From assembly GCF_009363615.1 (NCBI RefSeq), contig NZ_CP045384.1, forward strand, positions 1,424,501-1,488,500: a stretch of 64,000 nt of DNA, read 5' to 3'. Position numbers and translations under genes: made by a program. How positions within the stretch are numbered: position 1 is the stretch's first letter; each line of letters starts with the position of its first letter. Source of the DNA: Ruegeria sp. THAF33 (GTDB taxonomy: Bacteria > Pseudomonadota > Alphaproteobacteria > Rhodobacterales > Rhodobacteraceae). Shown here in pieces: positions 38,140 to 47,213 of the stretch. The notes under the pieces were generated by a model. That model worked only from the letters and a program-made list of their open reading frames with translations. It made no database searches and was not told the origin of the DNA.

Positions 38140-38367
38140 TCAGGGCTGCCAGAAAAAGCGCTTTGTTTCCCGGCCAGCCTGATGGCGGGTCAGCCCGACG
38201 TCCTGAAGCAGACGGTCATCCAGATAGCTCAGATTGACGCGACTGCGGCGACGGCGTTCCCATTGAGTGACCGCCGCCGCAAACCGCACGGCCAGAGCCG
38301 CGAGCAGAGGCAGCCGTGGGCTGTCGTTCAGCAGCAGAAGGGCGGGGGTGTGCATTGTGCGTGTCAT
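38140..38367 (-). CDS. DUF1127 small basic protein
   Basis: 75 residues. The C-terminal half WERRRRSRVNLSYLDDRLLQDVGLTRHQAGRETKRFFW is a textbook DUF1127 sequence (arginine-rich helix, then L..LDDRLLxDIGLTR). Such small proteins bind RNA or affect phosphate and carbon metabolism in other alphaproteobacteria. AAGGAA lies before the ATG at 38367; the frame to 38397 is an alternative. Divergent from the MocR-type regulator. Confidence 0.88.
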   Translation of the reverse strand: MTRTMHTPALLLLNDSPRLPLLAALAVRFAAAVTQWERRRRSRVNLSYLDDRLLQDVGLTRHQAGRETKRFFWQP

Positions 38368-38390
38368 CTCGGAATTCCTTTCAAATTGTA

Positions 38391-38447
38391 TTGACACAAA
38401 ACAGTATTGCTTGGTACATAAATTTGATACATTCGAAATTGTGTCAA
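38391..38447. promoter_or_regulatory. Spaced inverted repeat in the DUF1127 / MocR divergent region
   Basis: TTGACACAA (38391-38399) and TTGTGTCAA (38439-38447) are perfect inverted 9-mers, 39 bp apart, in an AT-rich 99-bp divergent intergenic region. MocR-type regulators often bind separated sites in such regions. Confidence 0.5.
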
Positions 38448-38466
38448 AGGCAAAGGAAGAATTGTA

Positions 38467-39870
38467 ATGGATACAATTTGGCCGGAGGCTCTGCCAAAAT
38501 CCAAGGGTCCGAAATACACATTGGTTGCTGACGCAATAAGAAAAGCCATTGGTGACAAGAAATTAGATGTTGGCGCCAAGCTTCCGCCGGTTCGTGAACT
38601 GGCGTATCGCCTGCAAATCACACCTGGTACAGTCGCACGTGCCTATACGATCCTGACTGACGAAGGCTTGCTCCACGCCGAGGTTGGGCGTGGTACATTT
38701 GTGGCCCCGCCGAAATCACCGATTCTAGATGATGTCTGGGCCAGGCAACTGCATCTGAGGGAAGACAAGTACAACGCCAATGTCAGCCTGTTCAGCCCGC
38801 GTTTGCCGGATGCGGGGCAGGTCGCGCTTATCCGGGAATGCCTGCAAAAGGTTTCGCAAGCTGATCCCGGGCTATTTCTGAATTACCCCACGCGGGACGC
38901 GTATATACCCATGAGGCAATCGGTCGTGGATTGGCTGTCGGATCTGCCGCTGGGCCCGCTGACCCATGACGACATCGTCTTGACCCATGGCGGGCAGAAC
39001 GGATTGTGTCTGGTGTTCCAGACCATCCTGCGCGGACCCAAACCAATCGTGTTGGTTGAAGACCTCTCTTACGCCGGGTTCCGTCGGGCCGGAGAGTTGA
39101 TGCGCGCCGAAGTCATTGGCGTCAAGATGGACAAATGGGGCATCGATCCGGCGTCGATGGAGCATGTTTTGCGGCAAACCAATGCTCAGGCCGTTTGCGT
39201 CTCGCCAGAAGTTCAGAACCCCACCGGCATCCACACGCCGCTGGCACGCAGGAAAGAGGTCGTGGACGTCGCCCGGCGCTTCGACCTTCAGATCGTGGAA
39301 GACGATTGCTATCGCATGGGGGAGGCGCGCGAACCCAGTTATCGCGCGCTTGCACCCGAGCGGGGCTGGCACGTGTCGTCCATTTCAAAGATACTCACAC
39401 CGGCTTTGCGCGTGGGCTTTGCCATTGCCCCAAAGGATCGCAGCGTCGATCTGCGCCGATCGGCCGAATATGGGTATTTTGGCCTGGCTCAACCCTTGGC
39501 CGAACTTACCCGGTTGCTGCTGTCGGATCCGCGTACCCGCCAGATTGCACAGGATGTTCGCAAACGGATGGGCGATTATGTTCGGATCACCGTCAATGCG
39601 CTGGGTGGTTTCGATCTGAACTGGGCATCGGATGTGCCTTTCGTCTGGCTGAACCTGCCATCGGGGTGGCGGTCTGCCGCGTTCAGCCGCGCGGCAGAGC
39701 GGGAAGGCATTCAACTCAGATCAGCGGATGAGTTCGCCCTGCGCGACGGGCGCGCCCCAAACGCCGTACGTATCGCAATGAATGGCCACGTTTCGTTGGA
39801 ACGGTTCGAGGACGCAATGCTGAGGTTGCGCGCTTTGCTGGACAATCCGCCTGAACAGATCAGCGTCTAG
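38467..39870 (+). CDS. MocR-type regulator (GntR domain fused to aminotransferase fold)
   Basis: 467 residues. Residues ~15-85 form a GntR winged helix (KLPPVRELAYRLQITPGTVARAYTILTDEGLLHAEVGRGTFV). The rest is a type I aminotransferase fold: LTHGGQNGLCLVFQTIL, VSPEVQNPTGIHTPLARR, IVEDDCYRMG and SSISKILTPALRVGFAI, where K is the PLP lysine. Such regulators sense PLP or amino-compounds. The divergent DUF1127 gene is the nearest candidate target, along with autoregulation. Confidence 0.88.
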   Translation: MDTIWPEALPKSKGPKYTLVADAIRKAIGDKKLDVGAKLPPVRELAYRLQITPGTVARAYTILTDEGLLHAEVGRGTFVAPPKSPILDDVWARQLHLREDKYNANVSLFSPRLPDAGQVALIRECLQKVSQADPGLFLNYPTRDAYIPMRQSVVDWLSDLPLGPLTHDDIVLTHGGQNGLCLVFQTILRGPKPIVLVEDLSYAGFRRAGELMRAEVIGVKMDKWGIDPASMEHVLRQTNAQAVCVSPEVQNPTGIHTPLARRKEVVDVARRFDLQIVEDDCYRMGEAREPSYRALAPERGWHVSSISKILTPALRVGFAIAPKDRSVDLRRSAEYGYFGLAQPLAELTRLLLSDPRTRQIAQDVRKRMGDYVRITVNALGGFDLNWASDVPFVWLNLPSGWRSAAFSRAAEREGIQLRSADEFALRDGRAPNAVRIAMNGHVSLERFEDAMLRLRALLDNPPEQISV

Positions 39871-39873
39871 CAT

Positions 39874-40239
39874 TCAACTCAGCGGCGGCGGGTCGCCAAA
39901 GAATCCGGCCAGATGGGCAATTTTTCCGTCCTCGTCCAATCGAATGAAATCATGCCCGGCCACCATGATTTCGCCGTCGGGGGCCACCATATGCCACTTG
40001 AAGTGGACGACATCATGGTGCGACACAGGACTGCTGGTGATTTCGACACGCCCATTCGAAGTCAAAAGGACTTCGCCGATATGTGCACTCAACTGCTCTC
40101 GGCCTGAAACATCGGCTGTCGGATCCACGTAACGACCGTTTTCCGCAAAGCACCGGGTCAGAAGCGCAAGCCGTTTTTCGGCGGACTCTTCCTGCCAGGC
40201 CGCGCCATAGTTTTCAATCGTGCGCATCAATTCCTGCAT
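39874..40239 (-). CDS. SnoaL-like / NTF2-fold protein
   Basis: 121 residues with the NTF2-like pattern: helix NYGAAWQEESAEKRLALLTRCFAENGRYVDP, then strands VEITSSPVSHHDVVHFKWHMVAPDGEIMVAGHDFIRLDEDGKIAHLAGFFG. Commonly annotated as nuclear transport factor 2 family. No substrate can be named. It converges with the MocR-type gene, leaving only 3 nt between the stops. It is unrelated in detail to the SnoaL-like protein at 3010-3441. Confidence 0.75.
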   Translation of the reverse strand: MQELMRTIENYGAAWQEESAEKRLALLTRCFAENGRYVDPTADVSGREQLSAHIGEVLLTSNGRVEITSSPVSHHDVVHFKWHMVAPDGEIMVAGHDFIRLDEDGKIAHLAGFFGDPPPLS

Positions 40240-40387
40240 GCGACCCTCCGTGGTTGAGCATGATCAATTCCAACCGAGTGTATCAGAGTGTCGAAATTGG
40301 GGCGATTTCCGTGCTGAAAACGTGGGGTAAAATAATACCTATTTAACAAGCCATTGTTTTAAAACATTTTAAATGGCGTTTGGTCGC

Positions 40388-40416
40388 TTGACGTGGCGGT
40401 CACGGGTGTCTAGATA
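40388..40416 (+). promoter_or_regulatory. rplM-rpsI promoter
   Basis: TTGACG (40388-40393), a 17-bp spacer and TAGATA (40411-40416). Transcription would start near 40423, giving a leader of about 60 nt. Confidence 0.75.
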
Positions 40417-40435
40417 CGCATCCATCGAATTCGGG

Positions 40436-40453
40436 CCGCCTCGCTTGGGGCGG
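40436..40453 (+). promoter_or_regulatory. Hairpin in the rplM leader
   Basis: CCGCC (40436-40440) pairs with GGCGG (40449-40453) within the predicted leader, then TCTTT follows. It could be an attenuator or an L13 binding site for autogenous control, but this is unproven. Confidence 0.4.
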
Positions 40454-40482
40454 TCTTTCACATCAAACAGGACTATCCTGCC

Positions 40483-40941
40483 ATGAAAACCTTTTCTGCA
40501 ACACCTGCAGACATCGACAAGAAATGGATCCTGATCGACGCCGAGGGCGTTGTTCTGGGCCGTCTTGCGTCGATCGTCGCCATGCGTCTGCGTGGCAAGC
40601 ACAAAGCGTCGTTCACCCCGAACATGGACATGGGCGACAACGTCATCGTGATCAACGCTGACAAAATCCAGATGACCGGCAAGAAGCGCGAAGAAAACTT
40701 CTACTGGCACACTGGCCACCCGGGCGGCATCAAGTCGCGCACCAAACAGCAGATCCTGGAAGGTGCTCACCCCGAGCGTGTCGTGACCCAGGCGGTCAAG
40801 CGCATGCTGCCGGGCAACCGCCTGTCGCGCAAGCAGATGACCAACCTGCGCGTTTATGCCGGTGCCGAGCATCCCCACGAGGCGCAAGCGCCCGAAGTTC
40901 TGGACGTCAAGTCCATGAACAAGAAAAACACCCGGAGCTAA
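40483..40941 (+). CDS. rplM: Ribosomal protein L13
   Basis: 152 residues: [70 protein letters not shown] and [32 protein letters not shown] are diagnostic of L13. It is a large-subunit protein needed early in assembly. rpsI follows after 6 nt in the usual pair. Confidence 0.97.
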   Translation: MKTFSATPADIDKKWILIDAEGVVLGRLASIVAMRLRGKHKASFTPNMDMGDNVIVINADKIQMTGKKREENFYWHTGHPGGIKSRTKQQILEGAHPERVVTQAVKRMLPGNRLSRKQMTNLRVYAGAEHPHEAQAPEVLDVKSMNKKNTRS

Positions 40942-40947
40942 TGACCG

Positions 40948-41433
40948 ATGGCTGATCAGATCAATACTCTCGAAGAGCTGAGCGCCGTCGCAGGCGTTGA
41001 AACCGTGGCCGAAGAAGTCATCGTGCGTGAACCCGTACGTGACGAGCTGGGCCGTTCCTATGCCACCGGCAAGCGTAAAGACGCTGTTGCCCGCGTTTGG
41101 ATCAAGCCGGGTTCCGGCAAGGTCACCGTGAACGGCAAGGATCAGGACGTCTATTTTGCACGCCCCGTTCTGCAACTGATCCTGCGCCAGCCGTTTCAGG
41201 TTGCTGGTGTAGAAGGCGAGTTCGACGTTGTCGCCACGGTCAAAGGCGGTGGCCTGACCGGTCAGGCCGGTGCGGTCAAGCACGGCATCTCGAAGGCGCT
41301 GCAACTGTACGATCCCAACCTGCGCGGCGCTTTGAAAGCTGCTGGCTTCCTGACCCGCGACAGCCGCGTTGTGGAACGTAAGAAATTCGGTAAGCGCAAA
41401 GCCCGCCGTTCGTTCCAGTTCTCCAAGCGTTAA
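40948..41433 (+). CDS. rpsI: Ribosomal protein S9
   Basis: 161 residues. The core is [57 protein letters not shown] and the basic tail [18 protein letters not shown], which reaches the P-site tRNA. An N-terminal extension of about 35 acidic residues ([24 protein letters not shown]) is typical of this bacterial group. A terminator follows at 41457. Confidence 0.97.
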   Translation: MADQINTLEELSAVAGVETVAEEVIVREPVRDELGRSYATGKRKDAVARVWIKPGSGKVTVNGKDQDVYFARPVLQLILRQPFQVAGVEGEFDVVATVKGGGLTGQAGAVKHGISKALQLYDPNLRGALKAAGFLTRDSRVVERKKFGKRKARRSFQFSKR

Positions 41434-41456
41434 TTCGCCGGGGACACCCAACAAAG

Positions 41457-41483
41457 AAAGGGCTCGCAATTGCGAGCCCTTTT
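41457..41483. terminator. Rho-independent terminator after rpsI
   Basis: A 13-bp perfect palindrome arm AAAGGGCTCGCAA (41457-41469) pairs with 41470-41482, followed by T. It works in both directions and also ends the leftward transporter operon (stop at 41504). Confidence 0.88.
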
Positions 41484-41503
41484 GCATTGTTTTGCGGGAG
41501 ATC

Positions 41504-42664
41504 TTATTCTTCGTAAACCAGTTTCCACGCGCCGTTTTCAACGACATTGACGAAAACCGTATCCGCCCCCTGGTGATCATCCGGGCCATAGGTAATGTGG
41601 TTGCCGACCAGGTCATCCTGATAATCCAGTGACTCCATCGCTTCGATAAAGCTGTCATGGGTCAGGTCAGGGCCCGCGGCCTCAAGCGCCTTGACCATCA
41701 TTTCGGCAGCGGAATAGCCCAACATGGCAAATCCAACCGGATCTTCGCCAGTCGCGGCCTTGTATTCTTCGATAAATGCCGCCGGGGCAGGTTGATCCGC
41801 ACGCGCCCAAAGATCCTGCCACGAGGCTGCTGCATAGAACCCGTCAGTCACCCCACCGGGAACCTGCGCCACGACAGTCAGGAAACTGGCCGAAGTGCCC
41901 AGGAACTTCATGTCCGTCAGGCCCATCTTCTTGGCGGTGCCAACTACGGTGATCGCTTGTCGCACGCCAAGCGCCATGGTGACGATATCGCAGCCTTCTT
42001 CCTTGAGCTTGCTGAGCGACCCGACAAAATCCGTCTCATCCGGCTTGTGGGTCGTTTCAGATCCAAAAGCGATCCCGGCTTCTTCGGCGCCGGCCTTGCT
42101 GCCTTCAAGAATTTCCTCGCCGAAATCTGTCGGCAGATACATGGTGCAAACCGTCTTTGATCCAAATTCGCCGGCCAGATATTTCACACCGACACGCGCC
42201 TGATCATAGTAGGTCGAGAAAGACGTGAACTTGTTTCGCATCGGTTCCTGCAACATCTGACGCGCAGCGGTCAGAGGTGCCACGTTGGGAATGCCCTTGG
42301 GATCCAACAACTTGAACCCAGCCATGTTCATCGGCGTGCCAAGCGATTGCAGCATGGCGAACACCTTGTCGCGGTTCAGCAGTTTGTTGTAGCCCTGCAT
42401 CGCACGCGGCATCTGGTATCCGTTGTCCTCGACCACATAGCGGATTTTGCGCCCGTGTATGCCACCGGCTTCGTTCACCCGGTCGAATACCACGTTGGCA
42501 CCTTTGGTCGCCGGGACACCCACCGCGGCAAAAATGCCGCTCAGGTCGTTGACGGACCCGATGACAATCTCATCATCCGTCACGCCCTGCGTCTGAGCCC
42601 AACCGATGCTTGCCGAGGCGGTCAACGCCGTGGCGGCGGCCAGCCATTTGAATGACTTCTTCAT
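41504..42664 (-). CDS. Branched-chain-type ABC transporter substrate-binding protein
   Basis: 386 residues. A signal peptide (MKKSFKWLAAATALTASASIGWAQ) is followed by the type I periplasmic binding fold: VTDDEIVIGSVNDLSGIFAAVGVPATKGANVVFDRVNEAGGIHGRKIRYVVEDNGY, then TMYLPTDFGEEILEG. GGGAGGAGA precedes the ATG at 42664. The ligand is not obvious. The operon's acyl-CoA synthetase suggests a carboxylic acid rather than leucine. Last gene of the operon. Confidence 0.88.
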   Translation of the reverse strand: MKKSFKWLAAATALTASASIGWAQTQGVTDDEIVIGSVNDLSGIFAAVGVPATKGANVVFDRVNEAGGIHGRKIRYVVEDNGYQMPRAMQGYNKLLNRDKVFAMLQSLGTPMNMAGFKLLDPKGIPNVAPLTAARQMLQEPMRNKFTSFSTYYDQARVGVKYLAGEFGSKTVCTMYLPTDFGEEILEGSKAGAEEAGIAFGSETTHKPDETDFVGSLSKLKEEGCDIVTMALGVRQAITVVGTAKKMGLTDMKFLGTSASFLTVVAQVPGGVTDGFYAAASWQDLWARADQPAPAAFIEEYKAATGEDPVGFAMLGYSAAEMMVKALEAAGPDLTHDSFIEAMESLDYQDDLVGNHITYGPDDHQGADTVFVNVVENGAWKLVYEE

Positions 42665-42689
42665 CTTTCTCCTCCCGAAAACTCTTTGG

Positions 42690-44576
42690 CTAAGTGTACA
42701 TGTCTTCAATCAGATGTCCGTGTTTCTTTTCGACCAGGCCGCGTTTCAGCTTCATTGTGGCGGTAAGCTCGTCATCCTCGGCGGTCAGCAGAACGTCGAT
42801 CAGGCGAAAATCCTTGATCTGCTCGACCCGTGCGAATTCCTTGTTCACCGCGGCCACTTCGGCGCCGATCAGCTCCTTGACTTCGGCCGCGGCGCAAAGC
42901 GAGGCAAAGTTCGAGAAAGGGATTTTCTGGTCTTGCGCATATTTTTCGACATTTTCCTGATCGATCATGATCAGCGCCGTGAGGTATTTGCGCCGGTCGC
43001 CGATGATCACCGCGTCCGAGATGTAATGGCTGAACTTCAGCCGGCTTTCGATTTCGGCCGGGGTTATGTTCTTGCCACCGGCGGTGATGATGATGTCTTT
43101 CAACCTGCCGGTGATGGTAACGTACCCGTCCTTGTCGATACGTCCCATATCGCCGGTGCGCAGCCAGCCATCGGCAGTAAAACTTTCCGCCGTCTTTGCG
43201 TTGTTGCGCCAATAGCCCTGAAAGATGTTCATGCCTTTGAGTTGAATTTCACCTTCATCCGAGATGCGGATGTCGCACCCCGGGACGACCTTGCCGATGG
43301 TTCCGATCTTGTTGCTTTCCACGGTGTTGAGTGTGGCAAGGCCGGACGTTTCGGTCATGCCGAAGCCCTCGACGATCGGCACGCCGATGGCCCAGTACCA
43401 TTTCAACAAATCCGCCGAAATAGGCGCAGCACCCGTGCCACCCCGGCGCAGTTTGTCCAAACCGAGCATCCGGCGCAAATTCTTCAGAACCAACTGATCC
43501 CAAAACCAGAACCGGGCTGCGATGGCGGCGGGAACGGGTTTTCCTGAACTCACGTAATCGGCCCGCCGTGCGCCGGCCTTCAGGGCAAGACCGTATGCCA
43601 TTCGACCCAACGGCGTTGCATCCTGCGCCAGGATTTGCACATGCGCATAGATCTTTTCCCAAACTCTCGGCACCGCCGTGAAGGTCGAAGGCGAGACCTC
43701 TTGCAGATTTGCAAAGACCGTCTCGGGGTTTTCCGCGAAATTCACGGTGCAGCGGGCGGCCAGCGGGAAATAGACGGATACGTCGCGTTCCAAGATATGG
43801 CAGAGGGGCAGGAAACACAGTTGTTCGTCACTGGACTGCGTCGGCAATGTCCAGGCACCGGCCTCGATGCCGGCCAGGATGTTTTCATGGCTCAACATCG
43901 CACCCTTGGGCTGGCCGGTGGTGCCGGATGTATAAACCAGCAAAGCTGTATCCTGAGGTTTGGCCAATGCGATTTCGGCTTCGAACCGTCCCGGATCTTC
44001 CTGTTCGGCCTGCTGGCCCAAAGCGTAAAGATCGTCGATCATCATGCAGCGCGGATGGGTCAGGTCATGCAAGCCTTCGTCTTCCAGAATGATCACCTTG
44101 ATCAGATCCGGAACTTGATTTTCGACTTCCAGAAACTTGTCCAGATGCTCTTCGTCCTCGACGATGAGGAACTTGCTGCCACTGTTGTTGACCAGATATT
44201 GCAGTTGATTGGCCGAATCCGTCGTGTAGACGCCAGAAGAAATACCCCCGACGCACTGAATACCCATATCGAACCACATCCATTCCTTGCGGTCCTCGGA
44301 CAGGATCGAAACAACGTCGCCGCGTTCCAGGCCCAGCTTGCGCAGGGCAAGCCCGATCCACTTGGCGTGCTGCCAGTAGTCGGCCCAGGAATATGACTTC
44401 CAGATGCCTAAATCCTTTTCGCGATGGGCTGTACGATCCCCCAGTTCCGCGCAACGGTGTTGAAACAGCATGCTGATGGTGGTGCACCCATCCACGCGCA
44501 ACGGGCGTTGTCCGGGGGTTGCATTCAGTTCAACGCCGTTGATCTTGACCTGCAAGGCGAGGGGCGTGGCATCCAT
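42690..44576 (-). CDS. AMP-forming acyl-CoA synthetase (long-chain type)
   Basis: 628 residues of the ANL superfamily. The P-loop LLVYTSGTTGQPKGAMLSHENIL, GFGMTETSGLATLN, GWLRTGDMGRIDKDGYVTITGRLKDIIITAGGKNITPAEIE and the late region ALIMIDQENVEKYAQD match long-chain acyl-CoA ligases. The start (44576) has GGAGGT upstream. It sits inside a liv-type ABC operon between the ATPase gene and the binding-protein gene, so it probably activates the imported acid. Substrate unknown. Confidence 0.9.
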   Translation of the reverse strand: MDATPLALQVKINGVELNATPGQRPLRVDGCTTISMLFQHRCAELGDRTAHREKDLGIWKSYSWADYWQHAKWIGLALRKLGLERGDVVSILSEDRKEWMWFDMGIQCVGGISSGVYTTDSANQLQYLVNNSGSKFLIVEDEEHLDKFLEVENQVPDLIKVIILEDEGLHDLTHPRCMMIDDLYALGQQAEQEDPGRFEAEIALAKPQDTALLVYTSGTTGQPKGAMLSHENILAGIEAGAWTLPTQSSDEQLCFLPLCHILERDVSVYFPLAARCTVNFAENPETVFANLQEVSPSTFTAVPRVWEKIYAHVQILAQDATPLGRMAYGLALKAGARRADYVSSGKPVPAAIAARFWFWDQLVLKNLRRMLGLDKLRRGGTGAAPISADLLKWYWAIGVPIVEGFGMTETSGLATLNTVESNKIGTIGKVVPGCDIRISDEGEIQLKGMNIFQGYWRNNAKTAESFTADGWLRTGDMGRIDKDGYVTITGRLKDIIITAGGKNITPAEIESRLKFSHYISDAVIIGDRRKYLTALIMIDQENVEKYAQDQKIPFSNFASLCAAAEVKELIGAEVAAVNKEFARVEQIKDFRLIDVLLTAEDDELTATMKLKRGLVEKKHGHLIEDMYT

Positions 44577-44581
44577 CTTGC

Positions 44582-45355
44582 TTACCTCCACGTCTTCTTG
44601 CGTTTCCACCGGCGGCTTTCGCGTGCGCCTTCTTCCTGCACGCCAAGATAGAAGTTCTGGATGTCTTCGGATTTCAGCAACGTATCCGCAGCGCCGTCCA
44701 TGACGATGCGGCCTACCTCCATCACGTATCCATGATGCGCCAGCCGCAACGCCGCATTGGCGTTCTGTTCGACCAGCAGCATCGTCATATGCTGTTCTTC
44801 GTTCAGACGTTTCAGAATGGCGAATATTTCCTGCACCAAAAGCGGTGACAGACCCAGCGACGGCTCATCCAGCAGCATGATGCGGGGACGGGCCATCAGC
44901 CCCCGTCCGATTGCCAGCATTTGTTGCTGCCCGCCCGAAAGGGTGCCGGCCTCTTGCGTGCGACGATCTTTCAGAACGGGAAAGTAACTGAAAACAAGCT
45001 CGCGATCCTGGTCGATCTGCACTTTGTCCGTTCGGGTATACGCGCCGAGGCTCAGGTTTTCATCGACGGTGAGCAGAGGAAACACCTCGCGCCCTTCGGG
45101 TACATGCACGATCCCGCGCTGGACGACGGTATGCGGCTCGGCCCCCTGAATGTCGTCTCCATCAAAGGTGATCGTGCCTTTTTCCGGGTCCATCACCCCC
45201 GAGACGGTTTTCATCAACGTCGTCTTGCCGGCACCGTTTGCGCCAAGGATCGAAACAATCGTACCTTCGTGAACGTCCAGCGAAACACCGCGAATGGCCA
45301 TGATCGGGCCATAAAAGCTTTCGACATTTCGGATTTTCAGGATTGGCGCGCTCAT
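44582..45355 (-). CDS. livF: Branched-chain-type ABC transporter ATPase (LivF-like)
   Basis: 257 residues. Walker A GANGAGKTTLMK, the signature LSGGQQQMLAIGRGLM, Walker B IMLLDEPSLGL and a late H in the LLVEQNANAAL segment are intact. The C-terminus has an unusual basic tail (ESRRWKRKKTWR). It energises import with LivG. Overlaps livG by 4 nt, and the synthetase gene starts 5 nt after its stop. Confidence 0.9.
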   Translation of the reverse strand: MSAPILKIRNVESFYGPIMAIRGVSLDVHEGTIVSILGANGAGKTTLMKTVSGVMDPEKGTITFDGDDIQGAEPHTVVQRGIVHVPEGREVFPLLTVDENLSLGAYTRTDKVQIDQDRELVFSYFPVLKDRRTQEAGTLSGGQQQMLAIGRGLMARPRIMLLDEPSLGLSPLLVQEIFAILKRLNEEQHMTMLLVEQNANAALRLAHHGYVMEVGRIVMDGAADTLLKSEDIQNFYLGVQEEGARESRRWKRKKTWR

Positions 45356-46116
45356 GAAGCCTTCCCAAGATAGGCTTCGATCACTGCCGGGTGCGATTGA
45401 ACTTCGGCCGGGGTCCCAAGCGCCAGTTTTGCGCCGTCTGCCATGGCCAGAACCCGGTCTGACACGCCCGAGACCAGGCCCATGTCATGTTCTACCATCA
45501 AAACGGTGATGCCCATCTGCCGTCGGATATCATCGATCCACCAACGCATGTCCGTTGTTTCTTCCACGGACAACCCCGAGGCCGGCTCATCCAGCAGCAA
45601 GAGTTTTGGGTCAGTTGCCAAAGCCCGTGCAACTTCGACCACTTTGCGCACGCCGTAGGGCAGCCCCGATATCATCTTGTCGCGATAGGCTTGCAGGTCG
45701 AGAAAGTCGATGATCCGTTCGACTTTATCGCGGTTTTCCAGTTCCTGTCGTTTTGCCGACGGGGTGAACAGAATCTCGGAAATCAAGTTTGTCCTGCGGT
45801 GGCGATGCCGTCCGACCAGCAGGTTTTGCAGAACGGTTGCGTGTTCGAACAGCTCGATGTTCTGAAATGTCCGCGCTACGCCATAGGCGGCGACACCGGA
45901 CGGTTTGACCCGAAGCAGATCATGACCGTCATACCGGATCGCCCCGTCAACGGGATCGTAGAACCGGGAAATCAGGTTGAAAACAGTGGACTTGCCCGCA
46001 CCGTTTGGACCGACGATAGCAAAGACTTCACCTTCCCGAACGTCGAATGACAGGTCATCCACCGCCGTCAGGCCGCCGAACTTGAGGGTGACATTTTCGA
46101 ACTCCAGCAAGCTCAT
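45352..46116 (-). CDS. livG: Branched-chain-type ABC transporter ATPase (LivG-like)
   Basis: 254 residues from ATG 46116 ([22 protein letters not shown]). Walker [15 protein letters not shown], the family's FARTFQNI-like [23 protein letters not shown], Walker [12 protein letters not shown], and [12 protein letters not shown] are present. The canonical signature LSGG is changed to [15 protein letters not shown]. The start overlaps the livM stop by 4 nt. Confidence 0.9.
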   Translation of the reverse strand: MSLLEFENVTLKFGGLTAVDDLSFDVREGEVFAIVGPNGAGKSTVFNLISRFYDPVDGAIRYDGHDLLRVKPSGVAAYGVARTFQNIELFEHATVLQNLLVGRHRHRRTNLISEILFTPSAKRQELENRDKVERIIDFLDLQAYRDKMISGLPYGVRKVVEVARALATDPKLLLLDEPASGLSVEETTDMRWWIDDIRRQMGITVLMVEHDMGLVSGVSDRVLAMADGAKLALGTPAEVQSHPAVIEAYLGKAS

Positions 46117-47210
46117 CTCAGACGCTCCGTCTTGAGATAGGATTTCTGCCGTTTGAACATGTCTTTTCGATAGAAGGGGAACAGCTCGAACCACGTGCGG
46201 ATCTTCAGCCAGCGGCCATAGATGCCCATGGGTTCGAACAGGATGAAGGCGATCAGAATCATGCCGAAGATGCCGAACTCCAACCCCGGAATGGCGACTG
46301 TATTGCCGCCGAACAGGGCACCGGCATATTCTTTTGAGATCGACAGAAACTGCGGCAGGAACCCGATCACGATCGCGCCCAGAAATGCGCCATGGATCGA
46401 TCCCAGCCCGCCGATGACGATCATCATAAGCAGTTGGATCGAGATCAGAACACTGAAGGTTTCGTTGTTGAACGCTCCGGCGAACAACCCCATCAGCGCC
46501 CCGGCCCAGCCCGTCACCGCGCAGGACAACGCGAATGAGATCATCTTTGTCCGCGCGATGTCGATGCCCATCGCCTGGGCCGAAACCTCAGAGTCGCGCA
46601 CCGCGATGAAGCTGCGCCCCAAAGGCGCGCGCAGCAGGTTGATATATCCCAGTGTGACCAGAACGGCGACGGTCAGGACCAGCCAGAAAAACTGATCGGG
46701 CGTTCCCCAGCGGTCCACCAAATGGCCGAAGATTTCGACCCCGCCGACATATTTGCCCGCAACGCCGCCGGTGATGGGTTCGGACAGAACGATGATGTCG
46801 TCCATCAGGATCGAAAGAGCCATGGTGAAGATGGCCAGATAGATGCCATGCAGGCGCAGGGCAGGGATCGCAACGGTCACGCCCGCGATCCCCGTCAGGA
46901 TGCCGGCCAGCGGAAAGGCGAGAAGAAAGGGCACCCCGGCCTCAATCAGGGCAACGTTGGCATAGCAGCCAAAAGCCAGAAAGGCCGCGTGGCCCAGACT
47001 GACTTGCCCTGTATGCCCGGTCAGGACCATCAGACCCAACCCGGCGATGGCCCAGATCAGGACGTTGGTCAGCTCGCCGAGATAGAACTCATCCAGCCAC
47101 CAGGGGGCTGCGGCAACCACCGTCAGAAGGATCAGATACAGGACAAGCTGGTAACGGTCTTTCCACGGGCGGATATCCTGCATGTAGTCGGTTTTGAAGA
47201 TGATCCGCAT
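46113..47210 (-). CDS. livM: Branched-chain-type ABC transporter permease (LivM-like)
   Basis: 365 residues, about ten membrane segments. [27 protein letters not shown] and [32 protein letters not shown] (the coupling loop) are signature sequences of LivM. An N-terminal cytoplasmic segment precedes the first helix. It forms the pore with LivH. Starts three nt after the livH stop region, same strand. Confidence 0.9.
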   Translation of the reverse strand: MRIIFKTDYMQDIRPWKDRYQLVLYLILLTVVAAAPWWLDEFYLGELTNVLIWAIAGLGLMVLTGHTGQVSLGHAAFLAFGCYANVALIEAGVPFLLAFPLAGILTGIAGVTVAIPALRLHGIYLAIFTMALSILMDDIIVLSEPITGGVAGKYVGGVEIFGHLVDRWGTPDQFFWLVLTVAVLVTLGYINLLRAPLGRSFIAVRDSEVSAQAMGIDIARTKMISFALSCAVTGWAGALMGLFAGAFNNETFSVLISIQLLMMIVIGGLGSIHGAFLGAIVIGFLPQFLSISKEYAGALFGGNTVAIPGLEFGIFGMILIAFILFEPMGIYGRWLKIRTWFELFPFYRKDMFKRQKSYLKTERLR

Positions 47211-47213
47211 GGC

